From Drosophila miranda (taxonomy: Eukaryota > Arthropoda > Insecta > Diptera > Drosophilidae), in contig NC_046673.1 of assembly GCF_003369915.1 (NCBI RefSeq), positions 16,042,001 to 16,106,000 on the forward strand: a DNA stretch of 64,000 nucleotides, in the 5' to 3' direction. Made by a program: the position numbers and the translations under genes. The notes below the pieces were generated by a model. The model saw only the letters and a program-made list of their open reading frames with translations. It did no database searches and had not been told where the DNA came from. Of this stretch, positions 45,691 to 58,138 are shown piece after piece (position 1 is the stretch's first letter; each line of letters starts with the position of its first letter).

Positions 45691-48600
45691 TTGGTTTCTG
45701 TAAGAAGACCAAAACCTTCAAAATATCGTTGAAATACTTTTAAAACAGACACTGACTAGTTTTGGCCTTTATTGGTGCATTAGATGACAAACATTCTCTC
45801 AATTCTTTAATATCCATTTCCCAGGGTATGCAAAATGTTGCTCAATCCGTGCAATGTTGTGGAACAATGCTGCTCGATTTCACGGCACATGAGTCTTGCC
45901 CATACAAATTTACAAAAAATACCAAAAAACCGAAAAAGACCGAAAATGTATCATATTTGTATGGCTGGCAGCGCGGTATAGCGCCAAATCTGATTTTTCA
46001 ACAAGGTTGGCAGGTCCGTTTTGACATGAGCGCGTATTAATTTGAATTTGAATTTGAAAAATAGACATTTTTCCTAACCGCAGATTTCTCTATGCTGAAA
46101 CGGCGAAAAATGAATGAAAAATGTTTGAAATAGATTATCATGCTCCATTGGGTAATGAAAGTCGTTAGAAACTCTACAATACATTTATTTTTAGCAAATC
46201 ACCTTAAAATTTGTTGTATTTTTCATTTAATTCAAATAAATCTTAAATCCCTATGGTGGCTAGGCGGAATCCCCTCTTCAGCTTTGGGTATTTTAATTTT
46301 TGCACAAGCAAATACACGAGCACACACACACGTGCGTTATATTTCAAATGGCGCATAAAATTTGAAAAGTCCATGCAAAATCAAAACGAAATTTCTTTGC
46401 TGGACAGCAGCGCCCCCCCAGAATGTGGACAAGTGGTTGGTTGGGGCTCTACTCTCCGTTTCTCTGGGTGGTATGGTGGGGCCACATGTGTGTCCTTCCA
46501 TCCTGCTACGGCTGCTGCTGCTGCTGCTACCCTGCTACCCCCTTCACATCACTGAATTACGCATGCTTTCAGCTCTAGGCATTGTTTGGCTAGTGGTGAG
46601 GGGGTTGGGGTGGTGCCTATGTATGTATGGCTGAGCTTCAAAATGTGCAGAAAGCATAAGCCTAAGCTTTTTTATCGTTTCGGCCATGAGGCAGGCCACG
46701 GTCAGGGCCAGGACCAGAAAAAGTGAAAGAGGGAATATTTAAATGGTATGCGTATGCGTGTATTTGTGTGCGTATGTATGTATGTACATACATACATATG
46801 TGCTGGCTTTTGTATAGTTGAAAGTTTCAATATTGGCTCTGCAAAGGATGTGGAGGAGGAGGCTGTGTGGGTGAAAAGTGTTTGCCCAACTGCCCAAAAA
46901 ACGTCCACAATGACAGCGCATAAGTATACTCACACACACGCGTACGCACACGGCTCTGCTCTTATATGCGTATGTATGTAAATATATTTACATTATTCAT
47001 ACACACACACACACATGGGCACTTTTGAGAAATGCGTTTTATTCAAAAGCGGAAGCAGCCGCTTTTGACCAAGGAACAGTGGGATGGGTTGGGGTGGTGG
47101 GCTATTTTCTATGGATAGATTCAATCCCGAGCTGATTTTGCTATGTCCATTCTTTGGAAGCCACGTGCCAAATCCTTCGTTTCGCCATTTTACTTCGATT
47201 ATCTACAAATTTAATATCACAGGAACAGCAGATCTTTATGTACATACGCGTAGATCTTAGTAGAGCACTCCTCAAGTCCGCTATCCCACAATCGTATGGC
47301 CTTCTACCTTCTGCGTTCCCTATTTTGTAATTTACTTTAAGTAGTTCTCTTATACACACACACACACACACGCAATTTTCAGAGGGGGGGACAACCAATT
47401 GTCACATTCTCAAATACAAATACACTCGCACACACACACATACAGAATGGAAAGTTATGTGATTATATGTATGTGTATCCCGCCCATTTGGGGGATGGCC
47501 GATTGAACAGGAAACTTCTCTCCAGGGCATTCGCCATTCAGTATGCAAAAAAAATAATATATACACCCCTTAAAAAAAGCAAGTGTGAAAACTGGGAAAA
47601 ACTGGAGCGACTATGGCGTGTACCTCTGATTCGATTTTCCTTTGAAGGAATTGGAAGCCGTGGCAGTGGGGGTTGGGGTAGGGGAGATCTGTGGCATCTT
47701 AGATCTTTTGAGAGCTTATGGCCTTTATATTCAAGAACCACAGCGACAATGAATTGATTATAAAAACTATATTGCGCTTATTTTCGGGTTTACATTTCTT
47801 CACGGCAATGATAATGGAAGCCTTCAATGGAAATAGTTTAATTTCCTCTATGAAACACCATCTAACGAGTGTACCCCATCAACCCCATCGAATGCTGGGT
47901 GTAAAACAACAACAAAAATTTCTCATCCTTTTGTTTGCCCAGCCATCAACAGTGTCCTGTCCTTCCGTCCCCACAACCTCGCGCGTGTGTGTGTATGTGT
48001 GTCTGCGTCCAGATTTATCCATGTGTGTAGGTGTGTGTGTGTGTGTGTGTGTGCCTGGCGTAAGTGTAAGCCGCTTTTAGGCGCTGCTAACAGAGAAAAG
48101 CGCTTTAAAAGGTTTTAAATTTAGCCCACAGGCTGGAGGGGGGGAATGGGGAAGGAGGAACAGCAGCGGCAGCAGGACGGAAGTCTCCTGATGGATGGGG
48201 GCAGAGGGAGCTCTGAAACTGAAAACAACTTTCACTGCGATCTCGTGATCATGACCCGCCCCAACATTGATACCCTTGAGCAGGGCCTGTGGGTCTTTCT
48301 GCTTCACTCCTCGGCACTGCATCGAATGCAACCAAATGGGATTGTTCAATCAAAAGGCCGCCCGCACACACCCCCACACAGCGATAGACACGCACACGCA
48401 CACGGATCACATGATCACGGATCGGGGATCGGGGAAACAACATTTGGACAATGGACACCAGACAACAGCAGGACAGTTGGACGGTGGGACAGCAGGACAT
48501 GAACATGGATAGGTTTTCAGATAGATCTCTGTTGTTTTGTCTTTTCTACCTGCGATGCCATTATTTTTCCTGATTTTCCACTGGATTAAGTGAAGAAAGG

Positions 48601-51600
48601 TGTGTTTGTGTGTGCGTGTCTGTGTGTGCAACGAAATCTCGTTTTCTTATTTTCCTTTTCTTTCCATTTCCCTCTCTCTCTATCTGTCTCCTTCTGTCTG
48701 TGCCTCATTGTTCCACACACACACACACACACACAGGACGCACTCATTAACGTGGCATGCAACAATAAATTACCACAATTCGACATACGGACAACACTGA
48801 GGGACGTGAAAATGGGAAAACTTCTGCTCTCTCAGCCGTCCTTGAGCTCTCAGCGTTTATGCGGCACCTAAATCGTGATCATGAACTGAAGAGTGGAGTC
48901 AGAGACTATATCTCAATGATATCCATACATGTTACGCAGATTATGCAGATTCATTCATCATAGGTTCATTATTATTATTCGAATTGGGGCTTCGAGGGCG
49001 TCGACTCAAAAGCTCTAGTATTATATGTTATACTCTATGTATTCATATATAATCATTCATATAAAGGTTCTACCTCCGACCAGGCCTAAGACCTTTTGTT
49101 TCGAGAAACGTTTCTCCTTGCATTCATGATACGATTATTGCGTATTCTTTTACGCATAAACCATGGTGCATGGTTCTCGCAACCTGATTTTCTATCGGCA
49201 ACAACAACCACTGCAACTGCAACTCCAAATGCAAGTACAAGTGCCTCGACTCGCCCACTTTTCCCTTGTTCTCTACTCGCTTCCCGTTCCTGGCTCTCTG
49301 CTGTTCGATTCGATTTGAGTGCGTTTTGCCGAGCACAGGAAACTCCGTGTGGTGTGCCCATCGTCTGGCCGTCGTCGTCGTCGCCACCACCTGTAGATTT
49401 TCTTGATTTCGGCCCTGGCTGCATTTGAAATGATGTACGGCGCCTTTTAATTGGACACGGTCTGCGTGATTGCGCCTGGGCCCCATCCCTGTTGCCCGCT
49501 GCCCGCTGCCTGCTGCCTGCTGCCTGCTGGGTTCTGAAGTGCGTGTATCTCTCTATCTCTGTCTCTGTCTCTGTCTGTGTCTGTGTCTGCGTCTGCATGT
49601 GTCTGTATGTCTGAGTGGGAGGGTGTGCTGGTGTCCGTGTTGCATCATCAAAAGAAAAATCAAGTTTCAAGTTCAACATTATCATCATCATTATGTGTAA
49701 TTATGCTTTGGAAGAGAGGAGCAAGAGCAGGGGTTGGCCTCGCCTCGCCTTGCTGGCATCTCTTCTTCGGTAGATGCAGATGCTATAAAAGAGGTGGTTG
49801 TTAAAGGATATACATATATATGTACATATATAGAAGCATATATATGCCACCCACATCTACATATATTCCCTGCTTTAATCCATGCTACAATAAAAACACA
49901 ATTCCAGAGTGTAGTTTACATTCTTTATTTCGGTTCCAAAAAAAATTCATCTTTTTTTCGTTCTGTCATGTGCCCTGTCTTTTGTTCCTGAATATTTCTG
50001 TATGACAATATGGTTTTCTCCTTTTGTGGTTTGTGTATATAGTAGAGGGGTACAGTATGTAGATACCATTTAGGTTTCTATAAGCAAAGGAGACAACTTT
50101 ATTCTCCGCCTTGATTCTTGTACATAAATTCTCAGATATATAGTTTATAGATTTTTTGGCTTACGTTCAGGTGGAATTTTTAAGGAATATTGGGAATATA
50201 TTGGGGACTACTCCCCACTATACACATAAAATCGCTCTGATTGTTGCTGCTACGAGTATGCAGAGAATGCACAGAGAATTACACCAAATACGAGTATAGT
50301 TCATAGATTTTCTCTTGGTTCTCAGTGGCATGGCATTGATTGTGGTATTGGTATTGGATGGAGAGAGAAAGGTACACGATTCCTTGTCAATTTATTGTAT
50401 CCATTTTGGCTCTTATCTTTTTTCATTCTTTTTGGTTGTTTTTTTTTTTTGTTTTCTCCTCCAGGGAATGCATGGAGCTATTCCCCGGTAGTTTCTTTCG
50501 TTTATCAAAATGTTCGACTTGTTTTGAAATTTTTCAACTTTTGTTTTCGTGCATAACATATATGTACCATATGCATATATACTCTTTAGGTATATGCGAT
50601 TATTTTTTCATTTTTTGTGAATGCATTTCGTTTCGTTTCGTTTTATTTAATAATTAATTGCTAAAATTTAACATGTAGTTGCTACATAATTCAAATATGT
50701 TTACCATTTTTCACTTTTATTTTCAAGAAATTGCTGCAATCGGAACCAAAGAGTTGCCTGCCACACGCGTATATTGCTTAGACGTTCTGCTCTAAGAAAA
50801 AAAACCTTTATATATATTTATGTATAAATCCTAAACGTAAACGAAACGAACAAAAATTTGGAAGATCAACGGAAGGAGGAAGGAAGTTCTGGTTTCGGGC
50901 GAGAGCCGAAACAATTTGATATCCTTGCAGATTCATCGATTAGTTTTTGGGCTATAGATAGTCCACGTGGAAGGGTCTGAAAATAGGAATTGCAGGAAGT
51001 TCTTGTTCTTGAGAGCTACAGTATACATACATACTGGTATGTCGAATGGATTCAAAGTGTTCGAATATTTGTATGTACCTATAGTATTCCTTCGATATCT
51101 CTACAGATCTATAAGAGCAGACAAATGCAGATTTCTAGGCTTCTCGGATGATCTTCATTTGCAAGGCTATCGCAATCACTTATTATGTTTTTCCTTCTGA
51201 TTTTCTGTGTTCTTTGTTCTTAATGTAATTCTCAATTAGTTTTCGTTGTTGAGATAGTTTTTTTGGGGGGATGCTCGGGGGGTTTCAGGGTACAACTCCG
51301 CCTTGCCCCTCCTCTGTTCAGACACTCGGTCACCGCCCCCCGTTGTGGGGTTTTCCTTTGGGGTTTTGGGGTTGTCATATGAGAAACAAAATTATCGTAG
51401 ATGGCCAAAAACTGTAAAGATTCAAATTTAAACCGATGACAACCTCCGGGATGGGGGGATGGGGTGGCCGAGCGAGATCTGACGAGGAAGTGGGCGCACA
51501 TTAAGCCTAGAAGTATAATTTATATATATATATATATGTATGTATATATGTTTGTGTGTATACAATTATAAACAATTATATATTTAAAGTTATTTGTTTT

Positions 51601-54229
51601 AGTTTTGAATTTTACGTATAATTAGTTGACATTTTGCTTCGATTTGCTTGCGATTTTCGTTTTTTGTTTTTTTTTGGAAGAAGAATCGAACGGAATATTT
51701 TCCTTTGCTGATTTGTTTTTTTTGTTTTGTTGTATTTAGCTTTTCGCTTTTTGTTTCATTTATTTCTAACGAGGTAGATTTCTATTACGTCTTGAGCCTG
51801 TCTTCGTCTCCTGTCTTTGAGGTAATTGTTTTTTGTTTTCGTTTTCGTTTTTGTTTTTTTGTTTTTAAGCATTGCTTACATTTAATAATTCATTAAAAAA
51901 AAGGTTTAGTATTTGACTGGTTCGTTATATGTATATTGCACACAGTGAACACTCCCATTTGACGGATGAAATGCATTTTGGCACAAGAAAAACAATTCAA
52001 TTTCAACTAAAATTATTGCTCCTGCTACTGCTTATCCTTTTGCTATTTAAGTTTAATTATTGTTTTTTAGTTTTACTCAGTTTTTTTTGCCCAATAAATG
52101 ATATGCACAATGTTGATATAGGAGACAATCTTCTGCTGCCGATGCTGCTGCTGCCCTCTTCATTCGTTCCCGTTCTAAATCGCATCTTATATACGCCTAT
52201 ATACAGCTCAATGAAATGACATTTGCTTTCTTTTGTGTTTCTTATTTTTGTAGTTAGTTTTTCCATTTTCCATTTTCTGTGCGTTCTGCTTTTGCTTTTG
52301 CTTCTGCTTTGGCAAGTGTTTCCAAGAGGTGACTAAAAAGTGACTAAAATTACGAATATACCTGTTTCAGTACACATACACATACAATACAACATAATTG
52401 AGCGGGTGTTCTGTGCAATAGGTCTGTCTCTCTGTCTGCCTGTGTGGTATGTGGGGATGGGGATCTACATTCATTTGTTTAGTGAAAATTCAACATTGTT
52501 TGCCCCAACTTTTATAAAAGAAATAGTATACCGATTGCACTTAACCATTTTATCAACTAAAATCTTTAGCCTAAAACCAAAAACATTTACGCTTTGAGTA
52601 GAGTTTCAGAGTGGTGTGTGTGCGAGTGTGTGGGTGTGTTGGGGATGTTGCTAAGGATGTTGCTAAATATGACGCTAAACATGTTGCTGTTGGGTGGTTG
52701 GGGTCGGGTCTAAACAGTTATTCGTGGAGGGGAGATTGTTATACTATATATATGTATATATATCGTTCGATATAGCCCCGATCTGACGGTGTGTGTCCGA
52801 AATGTTTCAATTCGCATAAATTTTGTTCCGTCTCTGCTGGGCATTGGTTGGCCTTCGAGTCGCCGCTGGCCAGGAGCCATGATGGGCCATGGATTGCCTT
52901 CTGGGTGCTGCAACGAAAAAGAGGCAATAAGTATTGGTTAGAATGGACGGCCAGTGGGGGTGGTTGTCAATGATTAATGCAAATGTTAGCTGGAATAGAT
53001 CCCCGATCCCCCAATCCCCCCAGTCCCACACCGAATCCAGTCCCAGACCCAAAAGCTTTATTGGCCAATTAGTCAATGTCGCTGGGGGCTGGACAGATGA
53101 TGACAAGAGACGGCTCGGATCAGTAAGAGTATCTACATGTATCTGTATCTTTATCTGTATCCACATCGGTACAGAGAGTGTATATGTATCTGTATCTGTA
53201 TTTGCAGCTGTTTTCAGCTGGTTTCGGCTTTCAGTTTCAATGTAAAAGTTGATATAAAGAAATCAAACAGCAAATCAAATCCAATAAATCTTTAATCCAA
53301 TTATAACTCATTATGCTTATATGCACACATGGTCCCCCCCCCCTCAGAGAAATCTCAGAGAGCTCTATAATCTGATATCTAAGATGTCTCTCCCTCTCCC
53401 TTTCCCTCTTCCCCTCTCCTCTTCAGTTTCAGCGTAATTCTTATAATTCGTATAATTCTTCTTCGTTTTGTTGTTTGCTGTCTTTTTTGTATTTTTTTCT
53501 GTTGGTTTCTTTTCTGTGGGCCACAATCTACAACAACCACGGGGGAACGCCTTAATTTTTTCCCTCTTCTAATATCGGTTCGAATATCTTTTTTTGTCTT
53601 CTACTTTTGAGTGTGTGTGTGTGTGACAGGCTGCGGCTTAGATTGTACACTGAGAGAAATAAATGGAAAATTAAAGATTGCGGGAGAATCTTTTAACGGG
53701 GAAAATGTTAAGAAGAAATTCCTCGCCTTTAAGGAATAAACAACAGAAGGTTTGTATATTTTTTTCTGAGATTATCTTGAATAAGAGTGGGGTTTTCTAG
53801 TGTTAATTCGAAACGAGTGAATGTTAGGTCGATGCTATGCATAGATTATATGAAAAAGTATTTATATTCTAGCAATAATAATTTCCAGATATTTAAAATC
53901 CTTCCTTTTGGCAGTGCATCTAAGATGATCAATAATATCATTATAAGAGAAAGATATAGCCAATTAGATAGAGAGAGACAGAAAGAAGGAGTGTAGAGAG
54001 TGAGAGAGATGAAGAACTTAAGTCGGGCGTGTGAAATTATGGAATGAAATGGAAAATTCTTCGTTTTTCTTAATCGCTCTAACCCCTGCCCCCTACCACT
54101 CCTCAACCATTTGATATTCTTATAATTAAAGCGAATCTAGTTCTTTTAATTTGGTCTTCCCCTGCTGCTCTGTTTCTTCTGTCCCTCCCTCTAACTGTCC
54201 ATTGGGGTCTTCGTGTTACGTTTTGGATC

Positions 54230-54290
54230 ATGCCCCGGCACCGGCCCCGACCCCGACCCCGACCCCGGCTCCGACCCCGACCACTGCCAT
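54230..54290. repeat. CCCCGA/CCCGAC hexamer repeat
   Basis: This is about nine six-base units of the CCCCGA type with variants (CCGGCA, CCGGCC, CCGGCT). It belongs to the same class of drifting hexamer tracts seen at 841-963 and 6,697-6,756. Confidence 0.85.
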
Positions 54291-56093
54291 GGCCCCTGCT
54301 TCTACTCCTCTTCGCTCGCTCTTGCTCTCTCTATCCTCTCTATCCTGCCCAGCCATCCATCTTGGTTGCTGCTGGATCTCTGGGCTTCAGTTAATCTGCA
54401 GCGCATCAGCAATTAGCGGAAACTCGTCATAAAAAATACAACAAATACAAAGATACAAAAACAACAACAAATCAACAACAAGCAGCGCACAAAATCGGAT
54501 AAGGCGCCGACAGCAATAACAACAACTAATGCTCCGAAAAAAAAGTTTTGCCTAAACTTTATTTTGATGCCCTACCCTCGTGCCAAAACGGGGCAATACT
54601 CAATTTGCTGAGCAGCTTGCCACGAATAAGATCCGCAGTAATCTGCATGTTGCGCGTCATGCTGCAGCGCCCATCGGTCGGTTCTGCCTCGGATCAGCGC
54701 GTAAAAAAAGCTATGTGTGGGTGTCCCTGAATCTAGTGTATCTACCCACTCTCCATTATTCATCCAGTTTCCTTATTCAAACCGATATTCGAATTTTCCC
54801 TGGCTTTGGATAGTCCTTTGCCCTAGTGAAGCCTTTCATTGCACTTTTTGTGTGCCGAACAAAGTGTATTTGGTAGATCGTAGATCGAAAGAGCATCTAA
54901 TGCTTCGATCCTCCTACAAAGGCAGGCCTTTCTTTCCTAATGTTGTTGCTATTTTTGTTGAAACTCGTTCGTGGCTTGGTTTTCGGTTCATTTGCGGGGC
55001 TCAAAAAGATTTATTTTTTGTTACTTTTGTTTTTTGTTTTGTTTTTGTTTTCTCTCTTTTTTAACTGATTGTGAGACAAAAATTTCTGTTGAATTGGAAT
55101 TAGGACACACACATGAAGTGAAGCTTCAAAATGTAGCAACAATTTCTGGCCAGCAACGCAGCTGTGCGCCATTTGACGACGACGACGACGACGCTCCTCG
55201 TTTTTGCCATACCGCTGCTGCCCCGCCCACCCAGTACACCCCTTCTGCTGCATATGTTTTATACATGTATATATATACGATATATATCATTTTATAATGC
55301 CGCAAACTTGGACACTTCTCTCTGCCTCTGTCTCTCTTTGATTGCGGTGGGTTTGTGCGAAGTTCGTGGCCTAAGTCTTTTGTTTTCTATGGGAAATACA
55401 GTTAGAGAGCAATTGAATTGGATTCTAATGCAGATTCGATTATTCTAAGATGGACTTGAGACTATAAAAAGAGGACTTTAGATGTCACAAGAATGGAAAG
55501 AGGGAATTGCACTTAGCCGAGCGTGGATCTTGGATGCAAGAAGATCTGCCCTATCTGAAGAATACACACACGAGAACAGGTCAATGGATGGATTTAAATT
55601 GGGATAGAGACATTGATCGAAGTATCAAGAGAAAACATTTAAGATCTGTAATAGATTTATTCATATGTACAATTTATGGCTAAATTAAACATCGTATCTG
55701 GCTATCTATAAAACTAATTGACTGTATTGTTTATGGTTTAATGGTTTTTCCTTCGTGCTTCCTATTGCCATACGGATGCCAGTGAGAAAGACACATCAAA
55801 TTTGTCGTTTATGGTGAAGCAAATGCGAGATGTATGGGATAACAAGATGAGTAGAACAAAAACTACACATAGATCGAAAGATAAACAGCATAAAAGATGC
55901 AAGTAGATGAGTAACATCTTGAAAGTAGATTGAGATTCAAGATTGTATTGGAAAAGGATTAACCAGATTAGCATTAATAAAAATTGCAGATCATATAATG
56001 ACAGAAATGTATCCTTTTATGTGAAGATTATACTTAAAGAGATCTCTAGATTGGTTAGACGACTATTTGTATGCGAGTAAACTAATGGGTGGT

Positions 56094-56400
56094 TCAGGTA
56101 GCTCTACATATATGTATCTCTTCTTTGGAAAAACCTTCACTAGATTTATATTGCTTGATCATATTTTTGGTGGCTTCTTTTGTGGTATCCATAAACTGTT
56201 TAGCCATCGATCTGCGAGCATCTGAATATTTTTGAGGCCATTTTCCAAGCAAGCCTCATTGAGGAGGTTCAAACAAAGAATCTTGGCCAGAGACGGCAGA
56301 TGCTCAGGATAATGATGAGCGAGACGATGATGATGATGATGATGCTGCGACCGCCATGCTGTCCTGGCATGTTGTTCTTGCTGCTATTGCTGTTTGGCAT
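56094..56400 (-). other. two adjacent small minus-strand open frames (43 and 37 codons), coding status unknown
   Basis: The first frame (56,400-56,269) encodes a short hydrophilic start followed by a strongly hydrophobic segment (SIIIIIIVSLIIILSICRLW), ending RFFV; an internal ATG at 56,370 has the better AACATG context. The second (56,207-56,094), 61 bases downstream on the same strand, encodes a charged peptide starting MAKQFMDTTKEATKNMIKQY. The hydrophobic run is partly written by an ATC/GAT trinucleotide repeat, so chance is a serious alternative. I do not recognise either peptide. Confidence 0.2.
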
Positions 56401-57907
56401 TGAATTTTTGTTGGAAATCAAATATCTAATGCCATAACCCTGGGGGTAGGTTTCTTCTAGCTCTTTCTGATTCGGTTTCTGATTCTGTTCAGAGCTCACA
56501 CACACACACATATGCCCAAAATGGCAGCAGAAAAGGTTAATCGAAGAGCCACAACAGAGCGTAAGTGCATCTGTATGTATCTGTGTGTGTGTGCTTGTGT
56601 GTGTGCTTGTGGGCAACACAACAAGCATCTCAGGATGCTGTCAAATGTTTGGTAATTAAAAAAGAAGAAGCAACAGCGGCAGCAACGCAACGCTGGGAAA
56701 GTAATGGGAAAGAAATTTCTTGGGCCAAACGAAAGTCAAATGAAAATGAAGAGACGAAGAAAAAGAAAAAACCAAGGAAAATTTTACAGTTTTCAAGGGA
56801 AAGAAAGCAGATGAAAATCCCATATCCCAATATCTCTCAGATGTCTGTCTGAGAGGGAGGAAGGGTAGGGGAGCAGCGGCTACGAGGGGGTTGCTTAATT
56901 TCAATTATTTCATTTTCCATTTTTTTTTTTGTTTTGTTCGAAGCTAATTTGATTGAGTTCTTGTGTAAGATGTCAAGGATTTTTCAGCTGTGATTCAGGC
57001 AGTGCCTTTTTTGACAGCTCTAATTTAACCTTTTTCATCATCTACTCGTCGGAATCTACGCTCGGAAAATGTTCACAAGGGTTCGATAAGTAACCAAAGA
57101 TGTTCACGAAAATTTCTATAATTTATATTCCCATCTTAATAAGGAAAACCATAAAAAAAGCAAATGGAAGTGGAATAAATTTCGATTAAAACTTGTGCGA
57201 ACTGATACAAATTCGTTGGGAAAGGAATCCTGAAAGGCATCTCTAAAAATAGGTCAAATGTGGAAATATCCCAAGTCTATATTCTGGAATATTGGATAGG
57301 CACACAACGAGCATGAAGTGGAAAGGAAGAGCAAAGGGTTTATTTAGGAATTTAAAGGTGGATTTGGGAGTGGATTTACTCTGATTTCAGAACCATTTGA
57401 TGCTTGTTGGAGATACGTAAAAATCTATAGAACTGATCGGGCGGTTTAACCTTATTATTGGGGATCTGGGGAAGGGGAGCCCTGAGAATGTCAAATATAA
57501 AAGACCCGTTATGCGAAGCAAATCCCCGGACGGAGAGCAAACACAAACCACAAAAACACAGAAGGAAAGACAATGAGAATGAGGAAAGCAGGGAAGTGAG
57601 ACAGACCATCTCGTCTTAACACATGTTTGTGGAACTGGAGACCCGAAGAGGGGGAAGTTCTTTTCGTGTGGCAAAGGAGTGGGGGAAGGGGGAGAGAATT
57701 CCACAATTTGCACATCGATCATATAGCATGAAAGGAGAGAGAGATGGGTAGAGATTCAGAGAGAGGCACAGATGAAGATAGAACTTTGGTTTGTTCCACT
57801 CTACCTCTGCTCTCTGCTCCTCTTTTACTCCTGTACTCTTCTCTCTTCTCACTTCTTGTCTTTCCACTTTCCTCCACTCATCGTATCATCTCCTCCCCTC
57901 TGTCTGT

Positions 57908-57934
57908 CCCCCCCCCCCCCCCCCCCCCCCCCCC
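57908..57934. repeat. C homopolymer of 27 bases
   Basis: An uninterrupted run of 27 C ends the sequence TCTGTCCC and is followed by AAAGACAC. It is the longest G/C homopolymer in the window. Runs of this kind are rare in fly DNA and are hard to sequence, so the exact length is doubtful. Confidence 0.95.
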
Positions 57935-58078
57935 AAAGACACAAAAGCCTGTCAAGGCAAAGAAACTATTGTGCGAGAAGTTTTTTCCGTCTTTTGCTTG
58001 AATCAAAGGAAGATTCTTTTTCTTTTTCCTTTAGCGGATACATATGTATGTATGTACATACCACTAGCCATCCCGCTA

Positions 58079-58138
58079 TATATGTATGTATCTGTATCTG
58101 TAGCTGTAGCTGTAGCTGCATCTGTAGCTGTATCTGTG
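58079..58138. repeat. (TATCTG/TAGCTG)n hexamer repeat
   Basis: These are ten consecutive six-base units alternating between TATCTG, TAGCTG and CATCTG. It is a typical drifting hexamer minisatellite and explains the open frames around it. Confidence 0.85.

Noticed and set aside
45762-46040. Plus-strand 92-codon frame
   Set aside because: It is a lysine/asparagine-rich middle in AT-rich DNA with no recognised similarity and no clear promoter. A GCGCCAAAT string within it resembles an E2F site, but one such match is not evidence.
49086-49691. Minus-strand 201-codon frame
   Set aside because: It is a TQTQTE/R-rich translation of drifting simple repeats with no domain. The length is explained by low stop-codon density in the repeat.
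56207-56300. Possible TGA read-through (selenocysteine-like) joining an upstream frame to the 37-codon frame
   Set aside because: No SECIS-like structure or family resemblance was seen; a chance arrangement is far more likely.
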